From positions 1 to 37,320 of the forward strand of contig JACZJQ010000208.1 of the NCBI GenBank assembly GCA_014860455.1: a stretch of 37,320 nt of DNA, read 5' to 3'. The notes under the pieces are model-generated. The model saw only the letters and a program-made list of their open reading frames with translations, did no database searches and was not told the DNA's origin. This document shows, in pieces, positions 1 to 8,836 of the stretch. The DNA comes from Bryobacteraceae bacterium. GTDB lineage: Bacteria; Acidobacteriota; Terriglobia; Bryobacterales; Bryobacteraceae. Every line of letters starts with the position of its first letter. Position 1 is the first letter of the stretch. A program made the position numbers and the translations under genes.

Positions 1-971
1 ACCCCATCCCGCCCCTCGCGCTCGTCCCGCTCACCTGGTTCTGGCGCGCCGGTATGGCTGTCGACCGTACGTTCAAGCGCATGAACACGTACGTCGCGCG
101 GATGCCCGTGGTCAGCGTGGGCAACTTGGCATTGGGCGGGACGGGCAAAACCCCTCTGATCCTTTGGCTGTGCCGGGAACTGGCGAGCCAGGGCCGTCGG
201 CCCGCTGTTCTGACGCGGGGCTATCGCCGGAGCGCCGGTGAAGCGACGGAGGTTTTCATGCCCGGAGTGATGCCGGATGTGGCGCTTGCGGGCGAGGAGG
301 CGTGCCTGATTCTGCAAGGCGGCGACGCGGCAGTGGGGGTCAGCGCGGATCGGGTTCGGGCAATTCTACCCCTGGAACAGCAATTTGACCCGGGCATTAT
401 TCTGCTCGACGACGGTTTCCAGCACTGGCGCATGGCTCGGGACGCCGACATCGTCCTGGTCGATGCGCTGGACCCGTTCCGGGGCGGCGTCCTACCGCTT
501 GGAAGGTCGCGCGAACCGTTCTCCGCTTTGCGGCGCGCGACGGCGATTGTCATCACGCGCACCTCGCCGGGCCGCAGCTATGCGGGACTGGTTTCCGAGA
601 TCCGCCGCCACATCCCCGCTGCCCCCATCTTCCGCGCACGCACTGTCGCCAAGGCTCCGGCGCTGCCCGGGGGCCCGTTTGGAGCGTTCTGCGGACTGGG
701 GCAGCCCGAAGGTTTCCGCAACACTCTCAGCGAACTGGGCCTGGAGCCTGAGTTCTTCGAAGTGTTCCCGGACCACCACCACTACTCGCACGACGACATC
801 GCCCGAATGAGGTCCCGCGCGGCGGTCCTGGTGACGACGGAGAAGGATCTGGTGAATGTCCCGTGGCGGAACAGGGACGGGATTGTGGCCGTCGCAATCG
901 ATTTGGAACTCGACGACCCGGCGGGTCTGCTGGCCGCGATCAATCGGCCAGGAACTCGCGGATCAGCCTGA
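1..971 (+). CDS. lpxK: Tetraacyldisaccharide 4'-kinase (lipid A 4'-kinase), 5' end cut by window
   Basis: LpxK phosphorylates the 4' position of the lipid A disaccharide precursor at the inner membrane, using ATP; it is part of the Raetz pathway. The Walker A motif GGTGKTP lies just after the family signature VVSVGNLALGG. DDGFQHWR is the conserved LpxK motif in the middle of the protein, and TTEKDLVN lies near the C-terminus. The reading frame is open back to base 3, and the residues before the first in-frame ATG (base 54) read as the usual hydrophobic N-terminal segment (LVPLTWFWRAG). The ATG at 54 is therefore internal and the true start lies before the window. The last 32 bases overlap the convergent URO-D-like gene. 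Its presence implies an LPS-bearing outer membrane. Function is certain from motifs; only the start is missing. Confidence 0.95.
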   Translation, partial: PIPPLALVPLTWFWRAGMAVDRTFKRMNTYVARMPVVSVGNLALGGTGKTPLILWLCRELASQGRRPAVLTRGYRRSAGEATEVFMPGVMPDVALAGEEACLILQGGDAAVGVSADRVRAILPLEQQFDPGIILLDDGFQHWRMARDADIVLVDALDPFRGGVLPLGRSREPFSALRRATAIVITRTSPGRSYAGLVSEIRRHIPAAPIFRARTVAKAPALPGGPFGAFCGLGQPEGFRNTLSELGLEPEFFEVFPDHHHYSHDDIARMRSRAAVLVTTEKDLVNVPWRNRDGIVAVAIDLELDDPAGLLAAINRPGTRGSA

Positions 972-1902
972 TATTCGACGGCGGCGTCTCCAGCGGCAGG
1001 CAACCGGTGCCCATCAGGCAGTTGGGCCGGGCAATGGCGACGATGCGTTCAACTTCGGCGCGGATCGTCTCCGGGTCGTCGCAGGCGACGATGCGCGGGT
1101 CCATATTCACCCTGACTTTGACCGCCGGTTTCTGCGCCCACACCTTCTCAACAAATTCCTTCTGTTTTGTCTCTACGTTGCAGACAAGAAAGCCAGTTCC
1201 GGTGGAAAGCATGTCGTCGAGGATGGGATACGTATGGCCGCCCATGATGCAGGGCACGGCCGAACCTGTGATGGCCGACGCCTCGCGCAGGATCCAGTTC
1301 AGCGCCGGCAGTTCGACGTTATGAAACTGGCGGGGTGACAGCAGCGGCGGCGCGGCGGCGGATTCAAAGAACGCCACGCCGACGCCGGCCTCGACCACAG
1401 CCTGGCAGAATGCCGCCTGGTTGCGCGCCAGTTGCATCAGCCACTCGGCGACGGGTTCAGGTGTTAGTCCAACATCTTCCAGCAACCCATTGATTCCGCG
1501 CAGGTTGAACGCCACCGAGAACGGCCCGGCCACGGGCACCCGGACGTCGGCCTCCGGCAGGGCGTCCTTCAGGCGGCGGGCCGTATCGATCACCATCGGG
1601 ATGCGACCGTCGCGTTTCGGATCAAAGGGCCGGATCGCCAGACCCTCTTCGATCGACCGGCAGGGGTTGCGGCTGATAGCCGGGATGGCGTCCTCGCCGG
1701 GGTTCTCGACTTCGGCGCCGTAGGCTTCGGCTTCGAGGTTGTAGATGTCGATGCCGACGACGATCACCTGGTGGCGGTATTCGAGCCAGGCGTCGCGGTG
1801 GCCCTTGAAGATCAACTCCGGGTCGCGCGAGGTCTCGTAAGGAGAACGGCCGGCGAACCGGGCGGCGTGTTCATAGATGGATGGGGAGAATGGGATCTTC
1901 AT
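940..1902 (-). CDS. URO-D-fold protein (uroporphyrinogen decarboxylase / MtaA-like family)
   Basis: This 320-residue protein has the uroporphyrinogen decarboxylase fold. The C-terminal signature GTGCLPLETPPSNIRLI matches the final loop of the family, and RVNMDPRIVAC resembles the late strand carrying NLDP in HemE. The family includes true HemE (heme synthesis) and corrinoid-dependent methyltransferases such as MtaA. The zinc-binding H-x-C motif of MtaA is not evident: the equivalent place reads CIMGGHTYP. The arginine-rich N-terminal motif of HemE is also not seen, so neither activity can be assigned. It overlaps lpxK convergently by 32 bases. Upstream on the same strand are a large hairpin and a TPR gene. 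No strong Shine-Dalgarno precedes the ATG. hemL lies 2.7 kb away on the other strand, which hints at but does not show a tetrapyrrole link. Confidence 0.8.
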   Translation of the reverse strand: MKIPFSPSIYEHAARFAGRSPYETSRDPELIFKGHRDAWLEYRHQVIVVGIDIYNLEAEAYGAEVENPGEDAIPAISRNPCRSIEEGLAIRPFDPKRDGRIPMVIDTARRLKDALPEADVRVPVAGPFSVAFNLRGINGLLEDVGLTPEPVAEWLMQLARNQAAFCQAVVEAGVGVAFFESAAAPPLLSPRQFHNVELPALNWILREASAITGSAVPCIMGGHTYPILDDMLSTGTGFLVCNVETKQKEFVEKVWAQKPAVKVRVNMDPRIVACDDPETIRAEVERIVAIARPNCLMGTGCLPLETPPSNIRLIREFLAD

Positions 1903-1940
1903 GGCCGTTTCAACTCGGACCTATCGTACCGCTTCCCGCA

Positions 1941-2004
1941 GAGGCCGCGAGCGCAGCGAGCGGGTACGCTGCCTGGAGAACCCGCTCGCTGCGCTCGCGG
2001 CCTC
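1941..2004. repeat. Perfect 24-bp inverted repeat, 16-base loop
   Basis: Bases 1941-1964 and 1981-2004 are exact reverse complements (arm begins GAGGCCGCGAGCGCAGCGAG), with a 16-base loop. The repeat lies between the stop of the TPR gene (2022) and the start of the URO-D-like gene (1902), both on the minus strand. Neither side has a run of T, so it is not a standard intrinsic terminator. It could be a REP-like palindromic element, an attenuating hairpin or a transcript stabiliser. I see no second copy in the window. Confidence 0.85.
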
Positions 2005-2021
2005 GGTGGGGGCGGACGCGG

Positions 2022-2957
2022 CTATTCGGGGGGGAGTTTGCGGAGCCGCTCGATTTCGGCGCGGAACTTGTCGGCCTGTGGCAGGTCGGGGTGGTGGCGC
2101 AGGAAATCCTCCAACTCGCCGGCGGCCTGGGTCCAGTTCTTGCGGCGGTAGTAGACCTCGGCCAGGTGCATCTGGGGGTGGGAGAAGTGGGCGGGGTCGA
2201 GGCGGCAGGCCTCTTTGAGGTATTTCTCGGCCAGGTCCAGGCGGTTCTGGGCGAGGTAGGTCATGCCGAGTTGCGAGTTGGCCAGGGCGTCTTCGGGTTC
2301 GCGCAGGACGGCATTGACGTTGAACCGCCAGGCCTCGTCAGGACGCCCCAGGTTGAGCAGCACGCCTCCAAGATTGACAAGCGGGGCGTAGAGATCGGGG
2401 TCGGCTTCAAGGGACTTGCGGAATCGCTCGGCGGCGAGCGGGTAATCCTGCCGGTGGTAGGCCATGGTGCCGAGCTGGTTCCAGACCTCGGCGTACTGGG
2501 GCGCGGCCTCGACGGCCTTCAGCATATGGTCCTCGGCGCAGGCGGCATCCCGTTTTTCCAGGCATTTCAGGCCCTTGGAAAACAGGTCGCGGGCCTGTTT
2601 GGGCAGAGTGAGCAGGCGCATGGGAACCTTCTGGCCGAGCGACGGGTCACGGTTGAAGTCATCGGCTTTCACCACCACCTGGACGCGGCCGCGCCTGTCG
2701 GCGGTGCCGCGCGAGACGACCACGGTGCGGCGGGATTCGCCGAGTCCGGAGACGCCCACCGACAGGGTGTAGCTGCCCGCCGGGAGGCGGTCGAAGCGGA
2801 AGCGGCCATTGGGCAGGACAGTTTTGGTGGATTGGAACGAGGTTGTCGCGCCGTGGAGTGTAACTTCGGAGATGTGGCGAACCTCAACCTTGCCTTCGAT
2901 CGCCAACAGGTCGGCGAGCGCCATGGCCAACAGCAGAGCCGTCATTGCCTCCAGCAT
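2022..2957 (-). CDS. Secreted protein with carboxypeptidase-regulatory-like domain and TPR repeats
   Basis: A 311-residue protein with a hydrophobic N-terminus (LLLAMALADLLA) that looks like a signal peptide. Residues about 18-95 form a short beta-sandwich of the carboxypeptidase-regulatory type (GRFRFDRLPAGSYTLSV). From about 120 to 300 there are four to five tetratricopeptide repeats, for example AEVWNQLGTMAYHRQDYPLA and ANSQLGMTYLAQNRLDLAEK. TPR proteins are interaction scaffolds, so no enzymatic role is suggested. In this combination the protein probably acts in the periplasm or at the outer membrane. An alternative ATG four codons in (2945) would also keep the signal peptide. It is followed on its strand by the 24-bp inverted repeat and then the URO-D-like gene. 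The partner is unknown. Confidence 0.8.
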   Translation of the reverse strand: MLEAMTALLLAMALADLLAIEGKVEVRHISEVTLHGATTSFQSTKTVLPNGRFRFDRLPAGSYTLSVGVSGLGESRRTVVVSRGTADRRGRVQVVVKADDFNRDPSLGQKVPMRLLTLPKQARDLFSKGLKCLEKRDAACAEDHMLKAVEAAPQYAEVWNQLGTMAYHRQDYPLAAERFRKSLEADPDLYAPLVNLGGVLLNLGRPDEAWRFNVNAVLREPEDALANSQLGMTYLAQNRLDLAEKYLKEACRLDPAHFSHPQMHLAEVYYRRKNWTQAAGELEDFLRHHPDLPQADKFRAEIERLRKLPPE

Positions 2958-2994
2958 ACGGCGGGCGCACCCGCCGGTGGAAGGCTGAATCGGG

Positions 2995-3450
2995 ATGAAA
3001 ACACGGCTGATCTGCTCCTATACTGGAGTGGTGAAATACCTCCGCCTGCTGATTCCCGCCGCGCTGATCCTGGTCACCGCCGGCTGCCAGAAGAATGTCC
3101 AGACCAACGATGCCGTCCGCAAAGGCGTGATGGAGCACCTGGCCAACAACAAAGGGCTGAACGTGGATTCGATGGACATCGAGATCACGTCGGTCACCTT
3201 CAAGGACACCGAAGCCGAAGCCGACGTTTCGTTCAAGCCCAAGGGCGGCGACGCGGCGGCGGGCATGCAGATGAAATACACGCTCGAACGCAAGGGCAAC
3301 GACTGGGTGGTGAAGCAGACCCCGAAGGCCGGCGGTGGCCATGGGGCGGCGATGCCGGGCATGGGCGGCGGCATGGGTTCAGGAATGGGCGGCGCCCAGA
3401 TGCCGCCAAACCACCCGCCCACGGGCGCGGCGCCGGACGCCAAGAAGTGA
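2995..3450 (+). CDS. Lipoprotein with Met/Gly/Pro-rich tail, unknown function
   Basis: A small lipoprotein of 151 residues from the ATG at 2995. The lipobox is LVTAGC, after the hydrophobic stretch YLRLLIPAALIL. A GTG at 3031 would give a more typical short signal peptide beginning VKYLRLL, so the true start may be there. The middle (about 40-105) is a soluble domain with alternating charged strands. The end, from about residue 113, is low complexity, with repeated Met-Gly and Pro (PGMGGGMGSGMGG). Methionine-rich tails sometimes bind copper, but nothing here proves that. The stop codon overlaps the GTG start of the flavoprotein gene by four bases, so the two are probably translated together. 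I do not recognise the family. Confidence 0.8.
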   Translation: MKTRLICSYTGVVKYLRLLIPAALILVTAGCQKNVQTNDAVRKGVMEHLANNKGLNVDSMDIEITSVTFKDTEAEADVSFKPKGGDAAAGMQMKYTLERKGNDWVVKQTPKAGGGHGAAMPGMGGGMGSGMGGAQMPPNHPPTGAAPDAKK

Positions 3451-4628
3451 AGCGCGTCGCCGTCCTGGGAGGAGGACCCGCCGGGTCAACGGCCGCACAG
3501 AAGTTGGCCGCCGCGGGTCTGGACACTGTCCTGTTGGATGAGAAGCTGGCCTGGGAAAAACCCTGCGGCGGCGGCGTGACTTACAAGGCCTACCATCGGT
3601 ACCCATATCTCATTGACAACAAGGCCGAGAAGGCCCGCATCTCAACCGCCGTTCTGCGGGCGCCGAGGGCTGGGACGTTCCAGATGGAACTTACCCGGCC
3701 GCTCTCGATCTACCCACGTCTGCACCTGAACCAGATGCTGCTGGACCGTGCTGCTGAAGCGGGCGCGCAGATCGAGAAGGAGCGCGTCACGGGGCTGGAG
3801 CGCGGGACGGCGGGCTGGCGGATCAGGACGCGGCACGGGACGATCGACGCCGACTATTGCGTTGTCGCCACAGGGGCGCGCAATTCCTTGCGCAACGTCG
3901 GCACCGAGTATTCGGCCGCCGATACGATGTACGCCTTGGGCTATTACGTGCCCGTGAAGCGGCGGCACATCGACATCCAGTTCCTACCGAATTTCGAGGG
4001 CTACATCTGGGTGTTTCCGCGGCCGGACCATCTGTCGGTGGGCATCTGCGGCAAGGGCGAACCGGCAGGCAGGATGCGCCTGCGGTTGGAGAAGTGGATG
4101 GAGGAGCAGGAGATCCCGAAGAGGGATTCAATCTTCTATGGCCACATGATCCCGGCCCTCGAACGGCCGAGCTTTGCGCGCAACCGCGTGTCGGGCGAGG
4201 GCTGGGTGGCGGTGGGCGATGCCGCGGGTCTGGTGGATCCGATGACCGGCGAAGGCATCTACTATGCCATCCGGTCGGGCGATCTGGCGGCGCAGACCGT
4301 CTTGAGCGAAACGCTGGCTCCCGCCGAGAGGCACCGCCTGTATTCGAGCGCACTGCGGCGGGAGTTCCTGGAGGACCTTGCGTTCGGCGCAGGACTGGCC
4401 AAGCGGTTCTTCGTCCAGCAGTTCATGTTCACCACAGTGCCGGACCGCATGATCCAGTTCATGCGCCGAAGCCCGTCGATGGCGCTCGTTGTGCAGGATC
4501 TGTTCGCCGGAACGCAGAACTACCTTGATCTGAAGAAGCGCCTGATGGGCAGCCTGAACGGAACGATGATCGAGGTCTTCATGGGCTTCATGCTCAGCAA
4601 CCGCGTGGTGAAAGAGGGAGAGCTTTGA
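3447..4628 (+). CDS. Geranylgeranyl-reductase-family FAD-dependent oxidoreductase
   Basis: A 393-residue flavoprotein of the geranylgeranyl reductase / digeranylgeranylglycerophospholipid reductase family, which reduces isoprenoid double bonds. The N-terminus [20 protein letters not shown] is the FAD-binding Rossmann motif. [10 protein letters not shown] near residue 45 is the family signature, and [20 protein letters not shown] (about residues 250-270) is the second FAD motif. The GTG start at 3447 lies inside the previous gene's stop codon (GTGA overlap), and the stop overlaps the TTG start of hemL in the same way. The reading frame stays open far upstream of 3447, but the FAD motif fixes the start here. 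The substrate cannot be told from the sequence: an isoprenoid quinone, a carotenoid or a lipid side chain is possible. No photosynthesis genes are in the window. Confidence 0.88.
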   Translation: MKRVAVLGGGPAGSTAAQKLAAAGLDTVLLDEKLAWEKPCGGGVTYKAYHRYPYLIDNKAEKARISTAVLRAPRAGTFQMELTRPLSIYPRLHLNQMLLDRAAEAGAQIEKERVTGLERGTAGWRIRTRHGTIDADYCVVATGARNSLRNVGTEYSAADTMYALGYYVPVKRRHIDIQFLPNFEGYIWVFPRPDHLSVGICGKGEPAGRMRLRLEKWMEEQEIPKRDSIFYGHMIPALERPSFARNRVSGEGWVAVGDAAGLVDPMTGEGIYYAIRSGDLAAQTVLSETLAPAERHRLYSSALRREFLEDLAFGAGLAKRFFVQQFMFTTVPDRMIQFMRRSPSMALVVQDLFAGTQNYLDLKKRLMGSLNGTMIEVFMGFMLSNRVVKEGEL

Positions 4629-5881
4629 AATTCGACAACAGCGCCGCGCTGCTGGAACGGGCGCGCCAGATTATCCCCGGAGGCGTGAATTCGCCGGTCC
4701 GCGCCTTCCGCGGCGTGGGTGGCGTGCCGCCGTTTATCGTGCGGGGCGAGGGCTGCCGGCTCTATGACGCCGACGGCAATGAGTTTATCGACTACATCGG
4801 AAGTTGGGGTCCGCTGATTCTGGGCCACAGGTTTCCGCCGGTGATGGATGCGATCCGCGAGATCCTCGAGGTCGGGACGAGCTTTGGCGCGCCGACCGAG
4901 CGCGAAATCGAGCTCGCCGAGATGATCCGCGATGCGGCGCCGTCGTGCGAGATGGTCCGACTGGTGAACTCCGGCACCGAAGCCACGATGAGCGCGCTGC
5001 GAGTCGCCCGGGGCTTCACGGGCCGCGACCTGACCATCAAGTTCGAAGGCTGCTACCACGGCCACGTCGATTCGCTGCTGGTCAAGGCCGGTTCGGGCAT
5101 GGCGACGCTGGGCATCGCAGATACCGCCGGCGTGCCGGAGGCGTTTGCGGCGACGACCATCGCCCTGCCCTACAACTCGCCTGAAGCGCTGGAGGCAGCG
5201 TTCAAGGCGCATGGCGACAAGATCGCGGCCGTGATCGTGGAGCCGGTGGTAGGCAACATGGGCTGCATTCCGCCGTCGCGGGAGTTCCTGGACGCCATGG
5301 TGCGGCTGACGCGCCAGTACGGATCGGTGCTGATCTTCGACGAGGTGATGACGGGTTTCCGCGTCAGCTATGGCGGGGCGCAGGAGATGTTTGGCATCAA
5401 GCCGGACATGTCGACGTTCGGCAAGGTGATCGGCGGCGGACTGCCGATCGCGGCTTATGGCGGGCGGGCGGAGATCATGAACCGGGTTGCGCCTGTGGGC
5501 AATATCTATCAGGCCGGGACGCTGTCGGGCAATCCGTTGGCGGTGGCGTCGGGGCTGGCGATGCTCAGGCATCTGAAGTCGCACCCGGAGGTCTACACAC
5601 AGATCGACAAGGCGGCGAAGGCGATCTGCGACGCTGCGCCGAAGGGGACGGCGGTGAACCGCGTGGGGTCGATGTTCACGATGTTCTTCTGCGAGGGTCC
5701 GGTGACGTCTTGGGATACGGCCAAGGGCGCCGACACGGAGCGGTTCAAATCGCTGCACCGGCATATGCTGGAGTCGGGCGTGTATCTGCCGCCGTCGCAG
5801 TTTGAGGCGGCGTTTGTGGGCGCGGCGCACGACGACGAGGCCATAGCTGCGACAGTCGAGGCGCTACGGCGGTTCGAGTAG
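4625..5881 (+). CDS. hemL: Glutamate-1-semialdehyde 2,1-aminomutase
   Basis: HemL converts glutamate-1-semialdehyde to 5-aminolevulinate, the last step of the C5 route to tetrapyrroles, in the cytoplasm. At 418 residues it has the usual length. It opens with the family-typical [23 protein letters not shown] (about 115-124) binds the cofactor phosphate, and the pyridoxal-phosphate lysine is K267 in [12 protein letters not shown]. The start codon is TTG, overlapping the preceding TGA (TTGA), with a GA-rich Shine-Dalgarno in AAAGAGGGAGAG. It is the third gene of a coupled run after the lipoprotein and the flavoprotein, so its translation depends on that operon. Having hemL implies the C5 pathway rather than ALA synthase. 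Confidence 0.97.
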   Translation: MKFDNSAALLERARQIIPGGVNSPVRAFRGVGGVPPFIVRGEGCRLYDADGNEFIDYIGSWGPLILGHRFPPVMDAIREILEVGTSFGAPTEREIELAEMIRDAAPSCEMVRLVNSGTEATMSALRVARGFTGRDLTIKFEGCYHGHVDSLLVKAGSGMATLGIADTAGVPEAFAATTIALPYNSPEALEAAFKAHGDKIAAVIVEPVVGNMGCIPPSREFLDAMVRLTRQYGSVLIFDEVMTGFRVSYGGAQEMFGIKPDMSTFGKVIGGGLPIAAYGGRAEIMNRVAPVGNIYQAGTLSGNPLAVASGLAMLRHLKSHPEVYTQIDKAAKAICDAAPKGTAVNRVGSMFTMFFCEGPVTSWDTAKGADTERFKSLHRHMLESGVYLPPSQFEAAFVGAAHDDEAIAATVEALRRFE

Positions 5882-5950
5882 CTTCCATTCCTGATCCGCC
5901 GCGCCCGCCCAAGATGGCGCGTTCGGATTTCATGTGACACTGGAACGGTA

Positions 5951-6181
5951 ATGAAGAGAGTCACAATCACTCTCAGCGAGCATGCGGCACTTTGGGCACA
6001 AAGAAGAGCGGCTGGAGAGAGCATCTCTGTCTCGAAACTGGTGGGCCGGATCATCGACAAACAGATGCGGCTCAGCGATGGGTATGGACTTGGGCTTTCC
6101 GAGTGGCAGAAGTTGAAGCCAGTTGCGGGCGCGAGCGGCTGTGCCCGGATGACGCGGGAGGAGACGCACGAGCGCGGCTGA
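5951..6181 (+). CDS. Small ribbon-helix-helix-like protein (possible orphan antitoxin or regulator)
   Basis: A 76-residue protein beginning MKRVTITLSEHAALWAQRRA, followed by SVSKLVGRIIDKQM. The pattern of one short basic beta-strand followed by two helices matches ribbon-helix-helix DNA-binding proteins such as CopG-type antitoxins. No toxin-like gene is next to it: hemL lies before and rlmH after. It could be an orphan antitoxin, a stand-alone regulator, or a remnant of a toxin-antitoxin pair. The C-terminal third (SGCARMTREETHERG) shows no recognisable motif. No good Shine-Dalgarno precedes the ATG, so translation is less certain than for neighbours. Confidence 0.6.
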   Translation: MKRVTITLSEHAALWAQRRAAGESISVSKLVGRIIDKQMRLSDGYGLGLSEWQKLKPVAGASGCARMTREETHERG

Positions 6182-6247
6182 GAAGTGATTCGGGGATCGG
6201 AGAGACGGGGTATTCCAAGGCGCCAGGTGGGTGGCGGATAGAGCAGC

Positions 6248-6667
6248 GTGAAACTCTGGATTTACTACATCGGGCGGCCGAAGGAGCCGCATTCCAATGC
6301 GCTGGCCGCGGAGTATATGAAGCGGGCGTCGCGTTACATGGACTGCGAGATGCGCGAGATCGACCCGCGGAAGTTCGATGTGCCAGCCCGGCACGCCGGG
6401 GCGAAAAAGGTGTTTCTGGATCCGGCGGGCAAGCTGATGGACACGGCGGGGTTTGTCGAACTGGTGCGAGCGGCTGAATACGAAGCGCGCGATCTGGTGT
6501 TCCTGATCGGAGGGCATGACGGGTTGCCGGAAACCTGGAAACCGAAGGCTGACCTGCTGCTGGGGCTGACGCCCATGACGCTGCCGCATGAACTGGCACG
6601 GGCCCTGCTTGCCGAGCAGGTTTACCGGGCGCTGGCCACATTGCGGGGGCATCCATACCCGCGCTAG
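6248..6667 (+). CDS. rlmH: 23S rRNA (pseudouridine-1915-N3)-methyltransferase
   Basis: RlmH is a small SPOUT methyltransferase that methylates pseudouridine 1915 in helix 69 of 23S rRNA, using S-adenosylmethionine. The 139-residue length is close to the family norm. FLIGGHDGLPE is the SAM-binding trefoil-knot loop, and LTPMTLPHELARALLAEQVY is the following knot segment. The protein ends RGHPYPR, where the family usually ends in PYH followed by a basic residue; the expected histidine is a proline here. The start is GTG. accD begins 30 bases after its stop, so the two may share a transcript. Confidence 0.93.
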   Translation: MKLWIYYIGRPKEPHSNALAAEYMKRASRYMDCEMREIDPRKFDVPARHAGAKKVFLDPAGKLMDTAGFVELVRAAEYEARDLVFLIGGHDGLPETWKPKADLLLGLTPMTLPHELARALLAEQVYRALATLRGHPYPR

Positions 6668-6697
6668 GGTGATAGATGGCCCCTCACGGAGGCCCGA

Positions 6698-7558
6698 ATG
6701 TCGATGGACTGGTTCAAATCATCAAAGAAGGTCGCCAAGGTCAGCGACGAAGAGCGGCATGTCCGCACAGAAGGCCTATGGGTGAAGTGCGAGGGCTGCC
6801 GGCAGGTGATCTGGCGCAAGGACCTGGCCGACACTCTGAACTGCTGTCCGAAGTGCGATTTCCACTTCAAGGTCGACGCCCGGACACGGCTCAAGTACCT
6901 GCTCGACGACGAGAACTGGATCGAGCACGACGCCGGGCTGGAATCGACCGACCCGCTGGGGTTCGTCGATTCGAAGAGCTACAAGTCGCGACTGGCCGGG
7001 ATGCAGAAGGCGCTGGGGATGAAGGACGCGGTTATCTCGGTGACCGGCAAGCTGCTGGGCCGGACCGTGAACGTGTGCGCGCTGGAGCTGAAGTTCATCG
7101 GCGGGTCGATGGGATCGGTGATGGGCGAAAAAATCACGCGGGCCATTGAGCGGTCGATCAAGGACCGCGCGCCGCTGATCATCGTGTCGGCCTCGGGCGG
7201 CGCCCGCATGCAGGAAGGCGCGGTCAGCCTGATGCAGTTGGGCAAGATTTCGGCGTCGCTGATGCTGCTGGACCGCGCCAAGGTACCGTTCATTAGCGTG
7301 CTGACCGACCCGACAACGGGCGGCACGACGGCGAGCTTCGCCATGCTGGGCGATCTGAACATCGGCGAACCCGGCGCTCTGATCGGTTTCGCCGGACCGA
7401 GGGTGATCGAACAGACGATCCGGCAGAAACTGCCCGAAGGTTTCCAGCGGTCCGAGTTCGTGCGCGACCACGGCTTCCTCGATGCAGTGGTGAAGCGCAG
7501 CGAGATGCGCGAGTTCATCGACAAGTCGCTGACGTTCTTCCTCGGCCCGGCGGCCTGA
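6698..7558 (+). CDS. accD: Acetyl-CoA carboxylase carboxyltransferase subunit beta
   Basis: AccD is the beta subunit of the carboxyltransferase that transfers CO2 from carboxybiotin to acetyl-CoA, making malonyl-CoA in the first step of fatty acid synthesis. The 286 residues include the N-terminal zinc ribbon with cysteines C31, C34, C50 and C53. The crotonase-type fold follows, with SASGGARMQEGAVSLMQ and TDPTTGGTTASFAMLGD, which line the active site. The ATG at 6698 has a Shine-Dalgarno GGAGG six bases upstream. The partner AccA is not in the window. A short weak hairpin (7579-7584 with 7603-7608) follows before the convergent DUF362 gene. fabD, which uses the malonyl-CoA product, lies 3.7 kb away on the other strand. 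Confidence 0.97.
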   Translation: MSMDWFKSSKKVAKVSDEERHVRTEGLWVKCEGCRQVIWRKDLADTLNCCPKCDFHFKVDARTRLKYLLDDENWIEHDAGLESTDPLGFVDSKSYKSRLAGMQKALGMKDAVISVTGKLLGRTVNVCALELKFIGGSMGSVMGEKITRAIERSIKDRAPLIIVSASGGARMQEGAVSLMQLGKISASLMLLDRAKVPFISVLTDPTTGGTTASFAMLGDLNIGEPGALIGFAGPRVIEQTIRQKLPEGFQRSEFVRDHGFLDAVVKRSEMREFIDKSLTFFLGPAA

Positions 7559-7624
7559 TCCAGGCTGCTGTCATCAATAAGCGGATTTGAGGAACATGTG
7601 AACCGCTTCACCTGAATCGAGGCT

Positions 7625-8824
7625 CTACGGGTTTGCGGCCTGGCCGCGGACCCGCCGCCATGGGCCGGGCGAGGCCGAGCGGAAGTCGAATTTCGCCTGC
7701 TCAATCGCCGCCCCGGCGACCTCGATGCGGCGCAAGTCGCGCGTTCCGAGGCCGCGCTGTTCGGCCAGCAGAAGGGTGGAATCGCACTGCTCGAATGGGA
7801 TCTGGCGATGGCCGGCCATGGGATCGAAACCCATCAGGGCGGCCGAGACGGCGTCGGTCGAAACGGGGTTCAACCCGGCGACGAGAAGGCGCGGGCGGAC
7901 GTGCTTCGACACGCTCACCCAGGAGCCCTCGCCGCCGGCGAGGCCGTCGATGCCGTCGATGATGGACAGATGGATGGGCACGGCGGCGCAGAGATCGACG
8001 ACGATGCGCGGAACCCGCCATTTGTCATCGCGTGAGCTCGACGGGTCAATCTCCTGCGGGGCGCTCAGCGAGGGCCCCCTGCGCCCCTGGTGCATGACCA
8101 CGCCGCGGCCGCCCGTGGCGTCCGGTGAGGGTTCGTCCTTGCCGGCCTGATCGCCGTAGATGGTGACCGGAGTGATGCCGAACATGTTCTTCATGGCCAG
8201 GGTGATGCCGCAGGTGGCGTGTTCCTTCATCTTGGCGATGGAGACGATGACGTCGCTCTCGTCGTAAGCGTGGTTCAAGTCGAAGCCGGGGAAGATGAGC
8301 CCGCCGCCGGGCGTCATGCGGCGGTGGTAGCGTTTGCCGCTGCCCAGGACGTTGGTGTTTTCGAGTTCGACGCGGCGGCCGGCGTTGACCAGCGCCATCG
8401 GATCCCATCCTGCGTCGTACATGAACTCGCCCAGCGGGTCGCCGCAACTGTAGCAGCCTTCCAGAATTCTGACGCACGTGGCTCCGGCCTCGGAGATCAG
8501 CCGCACGGCCGCGCCAACGACATCGGGATGTGTGTAGGCGCTGCGTTCAATGGGGATGTTGCCGATGCGGTTGCGCGGACCGCCGGTGAGATTCACCTTG
8601 ATGCCGACGGTCTTGCCCTTCACCAGGCCGGCGATGCCGCCGAGCTGGTCGAACATCGTCTTCAGGGTGGGGTAGATGGCCGGGCCGTAGTCTTCACAGC
8701 GGGCGATGCTGACACGCGAGGCGGGCGCGGCGGGGTTGGACCATGCACGGCCTGAGAGGCCCAGGCCGGCGGCCGAGGCCAGCCACTGGCGGCGGCCGAT
8801 CGGATGCTTGATGGCTGGGTGCAT
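7625..8824 (-). CDS. DUF362-domain protein with Tat signal peptide
   Basis: A 399-residue protein that begins with a twin-arginine signal, RRQWLASAAGLGLSGRAW, so it is probably folded in the cytoplasm and exported by Tat. The rest matches the DUF362 family: KTVGIKVNLTGG, then HPDVVGAAVRLISEAGA, DVIVSIAKMKEHATCGITLA, and LNPVSTDAVSAALMGFDP. DUF362 proteins are of uncertain function; some carry iron-sulfur clusters, but no CxxCxxC ferredoxin motif is present here. I chose the ATG at 8824 because GGAGG lies seven bases before it; the frame also has a TTG two codons earlier that sits against the Shine-Dalgarno. It follows the unknown gene with a gap of about 12 bases, at the end of the five-gene minus-strand run. 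Confidence 0.85.
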   Translation of the reverse strand: MHPAIKHPIGRRQWLASAAGLGLSGRAWSNPAAPASRVSIARCEDYGPAIYPTLKTMFDQLGGIAGLVKGKTVGIKVNLTGGPRNRIGNIPIERSAYTHPDVVGAAVRLISEAGATCVRILEGCYSCGDPLGEFMYDAGWDPMALVNAGRRVELENTNVLGSGKRYHRRMTPGGGLIFPGFDLNHAYDESDVIVSIAKMKEHATCGITLAMKNMFGITPVTIYGDQAGKDEPSPDATGGRGVVMHQGRRGPSLSAPQEIDPSSSRDDKWRVPRIVVDLCAAVPIHLSIIDGIDGLAGGEGSWVSVSKHVRPRLLVAGLNPVSTDAVSAALMGFDPMAGHRQIPFEQCDSTLLLAEQRGLGTRDLRRIEVAGAAIEQAKFDFRSASPGPWRRVRGQAANP

Positions 8825-8836
8825 AGGCAACCTCCC

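Noticed and set aside
1881-3446. Very long open frame on the plus strand upstream of the flavoprotein (frame runs without stop from 1881).
   Set aside because: It is antisense to the TPR gene and stays open because of high GC; the flavoprotein FAD motif fixes the start at 3447.
7579-7608. Hairpin after accD as a terminator.
   Set aside because: Only a 6-bp stem with an 18-base loop and no T-run; too weak to call.
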